From: Elymus sibiricus
Taxonomy: Eukaryota > Streptophyta > Magnoliopsida > Poales > Poaceae
Length of the DNA: 64,000 bases
Assembly (NCBI GenBank): GCA_039707655.1
Contig: CM077667.1
Span: 544,588,222 to 544,652,221 of the forward strand
Direction of reading: 5' to 3'
Positions 46,690 to 56,207 of this stretch are shown here, piece after piece. Every line of letters starts with the position of its first letter. Position 1 is the first letter of the stretch. Both the position numbers and the translations under genes were made by a program. The notes beneath the pieces were generated by a model. That model was not told where the DNA came from, did not search any database, and saw only the letters and a program-made list of their open reading frames with translations.

Positions 46690-46975
46690 ATATGTATTCG
46701 AGTATTTGCGGCCGGCCGGCAAGCTCGCGCTGGCGAGCTCGCGTGAGTATCGTACCCGAATACACGTAAAAAGAAAGAAAAGAAAAAGAGAAATACATGC
46801 CTATATGCATAGTGAATACACTTTGACTTGATGGATTAGTAAAATGGCATTTTCACGTGCATGGATTGCACCATGGTCATGTATCGCATGCAAGGTATTG
46901 TACGTAGCTACGTATTCGGGTAGACGGACGGCCGGCGAGCTCGCGCAAGTATCGTATCTGAATACCCGTTCATAT
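46690..46975. repeat. Direct repeats upstream of TATA box
   Basis: A phrase of about 65 bases occurs at 46693-46768 and 46905-46972 (TGTATTCGAG / CGTATTCGGG, GGCCGGC, GAGCTCGCG(T/C), AAGTATCGTA, GAATAC). It could be a duplicated promoter element of the LTR. Confidence 0.7.
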
Positions 46976-47235
46976 GCATACACCGTATTTGTATGTATTT
47001 GGATAACTACTGTCGTTCGGCATCGTGCACGTATATGTATTTGAATACCGGCAAACTGAAGTTTGTACTTACATGAAATATGGGTCTGGTACTCGGTCAA
47101 CTCGGACGGAGCAATGCATAATCGGCAAGTTACAAAATTTGGAAGCAAAAGCAACCGTTCGTACATCATATTGGAAAGGCATGTGCCATGTAAGTAAAAA
47201 AGGAGGCCTGCCGGACGAGGCAATACCCAGCAGCC

Positions 47236-47243
47236 TATATATA
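47236..47243 (+). promoter_or_regulatory. TATA box of candidate LTR
   Basis: CCTATATATATGTGAG; transcription would start near 47268, upstream of the hairpin array and of gag. Confidence 0.5.
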
Positions 47244-47691
47244 TGTGAGACATCCAGCCATCAAGGAATACAACTCAGGTAGCAGCTAGCAAACACCGCC
47301 GGACATTACGCAGGACACCCAGCGAGAGAAGAACTAAGGCACGAGGAGAAGGAGAGGATCGCATCTCTCTCGAGGCGAACAAACGCATCCGGCCGGAGGC
47401 ATCCAAGGCGCAGAGGGGATCGACTTCCATCCATACAAGGGCGGCAAGGATCTCGCCGTCATGAACATCAAGCTCGTGTTTCCGGTAGGTGAGACGATCG
47501 GCTAATTCTTTTGTCTCTCTCTCACATCCAGCATGCATACACTACACAAAGTCGTCATCGGAGACAACGTTCGTGTGATCCCACCGTCGCCGCCGGAGAC
47601 GACTTCATTGGACCTGAAGACTACGCCGATGCAGTCCAGCCACTAGCTCCGGTGCTCGACCATGGCGGCCTAGGCATACGGGCGGCATGAT

Positions 47692-48716
47692 CTTTGTCTC
47701 GGCAGACCACCGAATACGGCGTCTAGCTGAGACAAGGCATCTACTCTGCTCCTTCATGCCTCCACCGGTGCTCTACTATGGCGGCCTACATGTCCATGGT
47801 GTACAGGTCACGGCGGAAGGCAGTGTGATTCTTGTCTTAGCAGACCACCGAATACGGCGTCTAGCTGAGACGAGGCATCAACCACGCCCTTCCACGACGT
47901 CAGCTTTCTTCGGCACTGGGATGTGTTTCCTTTGTCTTGACGGACCACCGAATACGGCGTCCAGTCGAGACAAGGTGCACCCTTCATGGTGTACAGGTCA
48001 CGGCGTCAGGCAGTGTGATCCTTGTCTTAGCAGACCACCGAATACGGCGTCTAGCTGAGACGAGGCATCAACCACGCCCCTCCACGACGACACCTTTCTT
48101 CGGCATCGCGATGTGTTCCCTTTGTCTTGACAGACCACCGAATACGGCGTCCAGTCGAGACAGGGTGCACCCTTCATGGCATACATGTCACGGCGTCAGG
48201 TGGTGTGATCCTTGTCTTAGCAGACCACCGAATACGGCGTCTAGCTGAGACGAGGCATCAATGATGCCCCTCCATGATGTCCCCCTTCTTCAGCATCACG
48301 ATCACGATGTGTTTCCTTTGTCTTGACGGACCACCGAATACGGCGTCCAGTCGAGGCAAGGTGCACCCTTCATGGCGTACAGGCAGTGTGATCCTTGTCT
48401 TAGCAGACCACCGAATACGGCGTCTAGCTGAGACGGGGCATCAACCACGCCCCTCTATAATGACTCCTTTATCCGGCATCGTGATGTGTTTCTCTTGTCT
48501 TGACGGACCACCGAATATGGCGTCCGGTCGAGACAAGGTGCACCCTTCATGGTGTACAGGCGGCGCGATCCTTGTCTTAGCAGACCACCGAATACGGCGT
48601 CTAGCTGAGACGGGGCATCAACCACCCTCCTCCATGACGTTACCCATTCACGGTCTCGTGAGGCGGCGCCCTTGTCTTGGCGGACCGCCGTAAACTCGGC
48701 GTCTAGCCGAGACGAG
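47692..48716 (+). repeat. Array of eleven covarying hairpins of about 46 nt
   Basis: Each unit reads left stem, AGAC or GGAC, CA, CCG-AATA-CGG, C, GTCT or GTCC, one base, right stem. Two forms alternate. Form A has left stem CTTGTCTTAGC and right stem GCTGAGACGAG; form B has CTTGTCTTGAC and GTCGAGACAAG. Starts lie near 47692, 47831, 47932, 48021, 48121, 48211, 48318, 48395, 48496, 48571 and 48671; the A-to-A distance is 175-191 bases, so the higher-order unit is an A+B pair. Almost every stem difference between units has a matching change on the other arm or gives a G-U pair. Open frames across it (for example 47687-48058) repeat the phrase HRIRRLAETR and are probably incidental. Confidence 0.92.
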
Positions 48717-49231
48717 ATGCCACCCACACCGGCTATGCCGATGCGAGTGTGTGTTGGTTTTACACCGACGCCGGTCTCCACAATCAATACTCCCGCAAGG
48801 CGAACCCCTTGCATACCCCGACGCAGCCGCTACCAGTCGTCAAGAAATCCGAGCCAAGCAGGACCCATGCTACTCCAACACCAACATTAACGCTATCAAG
48901 ACCGATGAGGCGCGATGGCGAGGGCGAATGTGGCTAGCAAAAAAAGTCATGTTTTGAGCGGCACGTGTACCGACGAGGACACGGGCTTAGCCGCCGCCCA
49001 CACCACACACATACACACCATCATCATCATGCATGGAGAATGTGAAGCGAAGACGACGAAGATGACTACACGGCTTAATTGGAGGTTTCTCGCGGAGCAA
49101 CCCGCGGGAGTAATTAACCGGGAGCCTTCCGAGGCCCCGGGAACCAGGAGACCACGCATCGCTAGTCAGGTTGGCCGCGCTAGTAGGCCACGGAGCGCAT
49201 ATCGGGAATGGTATTTGTTATCCTTGAGATT

Positions 49232-49237
49232 AATAAA
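49232..49237 (+). terminator. Possible polyadenylation signal of candidate LTR
   Basis: AATAAA in GATTAATAAAATACTG, about 2 kb after the proposed transcription start and about 45 bases before the proposed LTR end. Confidence 0.35.
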
Positions 49238-49254
49238 ATACTGTTCCCATCTCT

Positions 49255-52200
49255 TTGTTTTCTTTGTGTACTTCGGTACACTCGCACGCCCGCATCATCT
49301 TTTTCTCGGCGCATGAGAGAAATAAAACTCCTTCTCTTCCCTTCTCACGGAGGACACATGTAGATTTTTCCCTTCGCCATGAAGCACCCGCGCCACGTGA
49401 TGATGACCTACGGCGAGAGTTCCGCCGACTCCAGGACCAGATGAACACTATCCAGAGGAGGCTCCAAGACCCAGCGGCGCCAAGGATGAGGCACCAAGCC
49501 CCAAGCCATCGTCCTCAACATGAGCGCCAGACTTTGGCGCCTCGGCGTCAACCTTCACCAACCCGACACTTCCCGCAACGAGGGCATCCCATCATGCCCC
49601 CACGTTGGAATCAATGGTCAAGACATCAAGACAATGAGAGAAACCCTCGACCCACTCAACAGGGGCAACCGCGGGAACCTTCGTGACCAACACATCCACG
49701 ACGACCTTCGTCAACGCCCAGGCGGGAGGATCGGCCACAACCGCAGGCGATGACGGACAGGACTTCATCATCCACGCGGCGCCCTGCGCCAACACCTTTA
49801 CCTAATCCACCAGTGCGAAGGGATGGCGTCTTTCCGACAGAGAACCAGCGCAAGCGCGAGAGGCGTCGGAGAAACCGTCATGTTCTTTATAAGGAACTTG
49901 AGGACTTAGTCCTTCGACACACCCAAGTACGTTTACGACCTGATGATGGGGTCCTTCAAGAGAATGACAGGATCAAGTTTCGCATCTCCCCCGACTTGGA
50001 GCGGCATGAGCGGTATAGCTACCTGCTCAGTCGTTCGGCGCCGAAACCACGCAAGGGGTCCACAAGAAGTGAGCAGATGAACAAGGCGGTTTCTCCTTCA
50101 GTCCTTCTTCAGAAGAATGATGAACAGGTAAAGGCGGCCGCACCAGCACTCCCTCTAGAGAGCCAGAAGATGCCAGCGCCATTGGCCACACCAATGGAAG
50201 GTGTCGAAGAGGCCAAGCTTACGACATCCTCCAACAATGAAGCAGCGTTCAAGGACGCAGCCAGCACTGCCCTCCCACCAGACACAACAATTCCCACAGA
50301 GCTTCCACTTGTTCCCTCTGAAAGGATGGACCAAGACGGAGAAACTCAAGCTCTGCAGGAGGCTAGAGGAGCAAAGGAATCTACCGAGAAGAACCTCGCT
50401 TTGTGCGGTACTCTTGGAGTGCAACCAAGTCAAGGGTCAAGCAATGGATGGCGGCCTCCCCCCATCACCGAGGAGTTTGACTATCCTTCGGAGGAAGAGA
50501 TCGTGCCAAACCCGAAGGCGGACTTCCAGAGGACCTTCCTACCACGCCTTGGCCATGTTCGTGCATGGTTCAGGGGCGCGGAGGCGGATGCCAAGACAAG
50601 CTTATCGACATCACAAGAATCAGCTAGATCCAGGGCGACGTGTCTTCCTGTGACGACAGGAAGAGGCTCTTTGGGTGGAGGAGGCGCTTCACGAAACGAA
50701 GACATATACAAACGTCACTACACCGACATTACATCAAGGCTGCCTCAAGACCTTGAAGAACGACGACAAGTGGCAGAGCGTCCGGGAGCAAATACAAGAC
50801 TGAAATCCATCGCCCGTCAAGGCGTAACGGATGGGTTTCCCGGAGATGGAGAGCACCAAGACAACCTTGATGACGAGGAAGGCTTATCCGACTCATCTTC
50901 TTCACCATCATTGGAGAGCCATCCACATTCCCCTCATTACCACGAGCTAGCTCCATCCGTGTCCTCAGACTATGAAGATGGTGCTGAAGACCTTCATACG
51001 GCGCCTGTTCACATGGTGAACCAGGGGGAAACTCTTGAAGATGAAGATTCTGCTGCTAAGCTACCTGGCGATGGCACCCAGAATCCAAGTGCCGCAAACG
51101 CAGTGGCACTGCCAAATGCTTCTCTTGAAGCACAGGTCCGAAGCCAGCGCCAGACGATTGACCAGTTGGCGTCAATGCTTGACCAGTTCATTGAGCTCAT
51201 GATGAGCAACCAGGGCATTCCTCCACAAGGCGCGGTGCAACGAGTGGCGGATCCACAAGAGGAGGAACTTCAAGTCGGCACGCCTGCTAGGGCGCCGTTA
51301 AATGATGTTCCTCAACACCCCAACACACAGGCTCGGCCATGGTTTAGCCCTGTTGGTCCTGCCGACGCGGTCCCACGTGCAGTTGTGCTGAAGGACTACC
51401 ATGACATGATCGGAGATATGGTAGACAAAAAGCTGAAGCAAATGGCGATAGATCAAGCGCCTCGTACCTCCGAGAGTGAGCTAGAGAAGCCTTATGAGGC
51501 ATGGCATGACATGATGGCGTACCCCGCAGGGTGGCACCCACCGAAGTTCCGTCAGTATGATGGAACCGGCGATGCAAGGGAGCACTTGGCGTATTTCGAG
51601 GCAGCATGCGGTGACACGGCCAATAACCCTTCACTTCTCCTTCGTCAATTTTCAGGGTCGTTAACCGGCCCCGCCTTCCATTGGTACAGCCGTTTACCGG
51701 TTGGGTCCATCGGGAGTTGGGCGGCCATGAAGGAGGTTTTCCAGACGCAATTCGTCGCCATGAAGAAGGACTACTCCGTCGTCGAGCTGGCGCAAGTTCG
51801 TCAATGACGAGATGAGTCTATCGATGACTACATCATCCGCTTCCGCAATAGCTATGTGCGTCTCGCCAGGGAGATGCACCTTGAGGATGCCATCGAGATG
51901 TGCGTCCACGGGATGGAACAACATTGGTCACTTGAAGTCTCTCGGCGTGAACCAAGAACTTTTAGTGCCATTAGCACGGCGGTGGCGGCCACGAAGCTTG
52001 AGTTTGAGAAGTCACCACAGATAATGGAGCTCTATAAGAATGCCAGCGCATTCGATCCAGCCAAGCGTTTCGCCTCAACATCCAAGCAAATCAACAACGG
52101 TGGCAAGACGAAGGCCCCGGCAGAGACGAACACCACCAAGGTCTTCTCGTCCGCACCATAGGGCCATGTTCCCATATTGGGTGCAAGAGTTGAACAGGCG

Positions 52201-52683
52201 GGAGGGAGGCAACGCCCAACAATGCAGGAGCTCCTCAAGAAGCAGTACATCTTCCGTTGCGAGCTCATCAAGGACATGTTCGACCAGTTGATGGAGCATC
52301 GAGCCCTGAATCTACCGGAGCCTCGGAGGCCCGATCAGGTGAGGATGACAGATAATCCTTTGTTTTGCCCATATCACAGGTATGTGGGACATGTCATTGA
52401 AGATTGCGTCGCTTTCAAAGAATGGCTCCAAAGAGCTATTAACGAGGGGAGGATCAACCTGGACCCAGAAGCCATCAACCCAGATTACCTTGTGGTAAAC
52501 ATGGTGAGCATGAGGTTACCCTCTTCAAGGCAAGACACGCATCTTGAAGAAACATGGGTGCCACTGGCCCAAGTTGAAGACCAGCTATCCAACCTCGTCC
52601 TCTCCAAGACGCAGGCATCTCCCCTTCGGCCGCAGGTGACCCCAACCATTCATGAGGAGGAGCCTTGGAGGATGGTGCGCTGA
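49255..52683 (+). pseudogene. Gypsy gag polyprotein region, with in-frame stops
   Basis: One frame stays open apart from stops at 49684-49686, 51805-51807, 52159-52161 and 52681-52683. The N-terminal part is basic and proline/arginine-rich (RREFRRLQDQMNTIQRRLQD); the middle is acidic and low-complexity. The capsid-like Retrotrans_gag region spans about 51500-51990 ([31 protein letters not shown], then [14 protein letters not shown] after the stop). A zinc-knuckle-like motif ([14 protein letters not shown]) lies at about 52366-52407. Gag forms the particle that packages the RNA. The first in-frame ATG after the open start is at 49441, but the family start may be further upstream. The stops look like C-to-T changes (see findings). 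Confidence 0.85.
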
Positions 52684-53055
52684 AGACCGTACCCAAGGAG
52701 TCTTCCACCCCGACGTCCTGGCCCATCTTCGTCGGTACGTGCTCCCACAAGAATTCTAAGGCGGTTCGATCCAAGTCAACGCCGTCCTCCACCAAGATTC
52801 GTCCCTATATCAGAGAGAGACGAGTCTTTCCCTCGACGGGGGCGTGGGCTGCCCACTTTGGCGCAGTTCTTGCCACCCGATTGGGGGCAAACACCGGAGA
52901 AGGAGATGTAGCAATTACAAGAAAGGGCAAGTTCATCCCAATCGTCAAGCATAGAGAGTTGCAACGTCATCCACGACTACAGCGACACACCTTCTGAAGA
53001 CGTCTTTACTCCTGAAGAGCAGGCGGTCCTCCATGCTGAAGAGACGACGAAGGAA

Positions 53056-54078
53056 GTGCCAGTCGAAGAGGTGAACATGAATCTGCGTGGGGGCAAGGTC
53101 CTACCCGAACCACTGAAGATAAAGCAGACAATGGTGCAGAAGCCGTCCGCCCCAAAGGAGATGCCTTTGCAGGCGGAGGAGCCCGAAGACCAAGGCCAAG
53201 AGAAGATGAAGCCACGCGACGTCGACTACAACATCATCGCCCACCTTAAGCGTATTCCTGCACTTTTGAGCGTGCATGACGCGCTCATGATGGTGCCCAA
53301 CCTTCGTGAAGCTCTTATCAAGGTGCTTCAAGCCCCGGAACTCTACGAGGTGTCCATGGCGAAACACCTTCTCTGCACCAACCCATTGTTTGTGAATGAG
53401 ATCACGTTCGACGAAGAGGACAAGCTCATAGATGATGGTGACCACAACCGACCACTGTATGTGGAAGGTAATATTGGTGTTGCGCATCTTCGCAGGATCC
53501 TCATAGACCCAGGGTCTGCCGTGAACATTCTCCCTCTTCGGAGTTTGACGCGGGCAGGTTTCACGGTGGATGACTTGGAGGCTACGGATGTGATGATATG
53601 TGGCTTCGACAACCAAGGGAAGCCTACTCTAGGCGCCATTACATTGAAGATCCAGATGTCAACTTTTAGCTTCAAGGTGCGGTTCTTCGTCATTGAGGCG
53701 AATACCTCCTACTCCGCCCTCCTAGGAGGACCGTGGATCCACAAGTACCGCGTCGTGCCATCCACCCTCCATCAATGCCTCAAGTTCCTCGATGCCAACG
53801 GCACTCAAAAGCGCATCATCGGCAACATCTCTCCTTATACAGTGCAGGAGTCTCACCATGCAGATGCAAAGTACTACTTCCCCGTTGAAGATAGTGACCA
53901 GCAGCTAGGGCGGACAACACCTCCGGTTGATCTCTTAATCAAACCAGGTGTTGGGCCAGTTACCGAGATGAAGCGCCTCATCACGCCATGCTCACCCACC
54001 GATGCAAAGGGCTCCTCATCTCGGAGTCACAAGAACCAAGTCCGTAGGAGATCGTCTTCAGCTGTGCGGTATGACTAA
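53056..54078 (+). pseudogene. Gypsy aspartic protease region
   Basis: A 340-residue open piece, part of the decayed polyprotein. The retropepsin core is at about 53470-53760: [16 protein letters not shown] holds the active-site triad in the DPGS form instead of DTGS or DSGS, followed by [18 protein letters not shown] and [18 protein letters not shown] (the ALLG flap-side motif). Retropepsin cleaves the polyprotein. Between 52684 and 53055 the frame is shifted; [16 protein letters not shown] continues in another frame. Confidence 0.82.
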
Positions 54079-54084
54079 AGCCCC

Positions 54085-55303
54085 TCTTCCCAATTGCAGA
54101 TAGGGAGCTCTACTTCGACCCCACATGGAACATGATCTTCTACACCTGGTCTAGGGACCCCTTTAGTATTGAAGGCAAGGTTCCCAACAACACCTACCAC
54201 GATGTGGTCGGCTACATCAATTTCTCAAGAGGCTACCACTTCTTCATCAACTTTGGGGCGCCGAGAGCCCATTTGTTTAACACTTGGAAGCTCTGTAGGT
54301 TCCCAGGAAGGTTCCAGGATGCTAACAAGCGTCAATGACGCGCAACCAACCATAACGCTACGGGCACGCAACCCTCCAAAGGAAGAATTTGCGCCCGCAC
54401 CAGTAGCTGATAGAAGAAGGATAAAAGAGGCGGAGGAAGTTGCAAGGGGAGCTCAAGTCATACAGCCCCCATCGCTCTATGTGTCAGTGACTTCTCCATT
54501 GGAGGTTTGGGCTATCCCAAGTTTGTCTGGATCTAGAGTGCAAACCATTTTCTACAAGGCCCCGCAGGTAAAACAATGTGATTTTGTATTTGAATTTCCC
54601 CAAACTTGCAGGGATCCAGAGGAGGCGATCCACGATGAAGGCAGAGCCCAAGATGGTTTGCTTGCTGGAGAAGGCTGGGATAACCCTTCGTCGAAACAAC
54701 AGGATACCTCCACCACCTGCTATATGAGAGGAATGGTGGAGACAAGCAGAGGACCTCATCAAGCAAAAAGGCTGGTCTCAACCGAAGTTTGGGCTCGGCT
54801 ACATCAACATCGATGCCCTTAGCGATGAAGAGAAGCTCGGCTCCGTGCCAGCACCTCGAGAGCCAGAAGACGAGGGGCGACCAATCCAGGAGGGAGGTTT
54901 CAGCGACACCGGCATGCCCTTCGGGCTGAAGAACGCTTGTGCAACATACCAACATGCCATGACATGCGTCCTTGGCGATTGGACCCACTGTACGAGGGAA
55001 TGCTACACCTACGATGCCCCCGGTGATGAAGATGAGGAGCTCTTTGGCGGAACAATAGTCAATTGCCAAGCCACATCGGTCTCGTCTATTGATGACTCCG
55101 ACACTTCGCCCGTCATTCCTCATCAACAACACACCGTCGAGGGCGAACTAAGTCTTGAAGAGGAGCTCATCTCCACGTCAGCACCCCAAGAACTAGAAGA
55201 CGGGGGGCAGCCCACCATCGACGAGCTCGTCCAAGTCAACCTTGGAACGGAGGATGACCCACGCCCCACTTTTGTTAGCGCCACCCTGACGGAAGAGGAG
55301 TGA
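54085..55303 (+). pseudogene. Degenerate protease-RT linker with a misplaced RT motif
   Basis: Three frames alternate. 54132-54338 reads DVVGYINFSRGYHFFIN and LFNTWKLCRFPGRF; 54169-54822 is open in another frame. At about 54910-55005 the phrase MPFGLKNACATYQHAMTCVL appears, a reverse-transcriptase palm motif that should come only after the FRTPKG motif further downstream. An acidic linker follows (LSLEEELISTSAPQELED) up to an in-frame stop at 55301-55303. Confidence 0.65.
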
Positions 55304-55791
55304 GAGGACTACCGAAGCTTCTTGATGGAGTACCGAGACTGCTTCGCCTGGAGTTACAAGGAGATGCCGGCGTTGGACCCTCGTGTTGCCACACACAAGT
55401 TGGCGATTGACCCGCATTTCCGTCCCATCAAGCAGCAACCACGACGCTTGCGTCTTGAACTCGAAGACGATATCATCGCGGAGGTCGATAAACTTATTGC
55501 TGCAGGTTTCATTAAGGAGACCAAGTATCCACGATGGCTCGCCAATATTGTCCCGATGGAGAAGAAAAATGGGCAGATACGGATCTGTCAGGACTTCCGT
55601 GAACTGAATCGGCCTTGCCCCAAAGATGACTTTCCTCTGCCGATCCCAGAAATAGTCATTGATGCCACCACGGGCCATGGTGCAGTGTCCTTCAGGGATG
55701 GTTCATCGGGCTACAACCAGATCAAGATGGATCCCGATGACGCCATCGACACCGCTTTCAGGACCCCGAAGGGCAACTTCTACTACACCGT
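55304..55791 (+). pseudogene. Gypsy reverse transcriptase, N-terminal half
   Basis: Reads YRDCFAWSYKEMPALDP, IKQQPRRLRLELEDDI, KKNGQIRICQDFRELNRPCP, DDFPLPIPEIVIDATTGH, FRDGSSGYNQIKMDPDD and FRTPKGNFYYTV. These are the fingers and first palm motifs of gypsy reverse transcriptase. The reading stops at 55791, where an LTR element is inserted, and resumes at 62121. Confidence 0.92.
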
Positions 55792-56207
55792 TGACGGTGT
55801 CCTGGACTAGGGGGTACTCACCACGTCGTCTCCCGACCAGTGGGTCGGGCCGAGGACCCCCGTGATGATTCACTATTGGGCCAGTTCGGACAGCCCATGC
55901 CGAATTCAAGGAGGATTCCACAAGACTTGATGCCCAAGACAAGGACTCTCCTAAACCCTAGGCCTCGGTGCATATATAAACCGAGGCTAGGCTAGTTGAT
56001 AGATCATCTCACATTCATCTCATAATCTCGTGGTAGATACATGTATTCTGTACTATACCCCATATAAATACAATCAAAAGCAGGACGTAGGGTATTATCT
56101 CCTTGAGAGAGCCCGAACCTGGGTAAAATCCTGTGTCCATGTTACCATCGCTCCAAGACGCCTAGCTTAGGACCCCTACTACGAGATATGCCGGATTTGA
56201 CACCGAC
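55792..56207 (+). repeat. 5' LTR of nested element 1
   Basis: 416 bp, with a TATA box in GCATATATAAACCGAGG (about 55970-55986) and a GAACCTGGGTAAAATCCTGT phrase near the end. Confidence 0.93.

Larger units (their letters stand above)
46541..49280 (+). repeat. Candidate 5' LTR of the gypsy element
   Basis: The inferred limits are TGTACACATG (46541) and CTTCGGTACA (49280), which end in inverted TGTAC / GTACA. Inside are, in order, direct repeats, a TATA box, a long transcribed-type region with the hairpin array, and an AATAAA signal, the normal order of U3, R and U5. Gag begins shortly after. No standard primer-binding site (TGG...) follows 49280, and the matching 3' LTR is outside the window, so the limits are not proven. 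Confidence 0.35.

Noticed and set aside
47687..48693. Open frames of 100-140 residues across the hairpin array
   Set aside because: They repeat the same phrase because of the array, switch frames between units and lack any start or domain context.
47692..48716. Repeat-spacer array resembling CRISPR
   Set aside because: The repeats are diverged, alternate in two forms with similar linkers, and lie in a plant-type retrotransposon; no cas genes are possible here.
49281..49320. Primer-binding site after the candidate LTR end
   Set aside because: No TGG-starting match to a tRNA 3' end was seen next to 49280, so no site is annotated.
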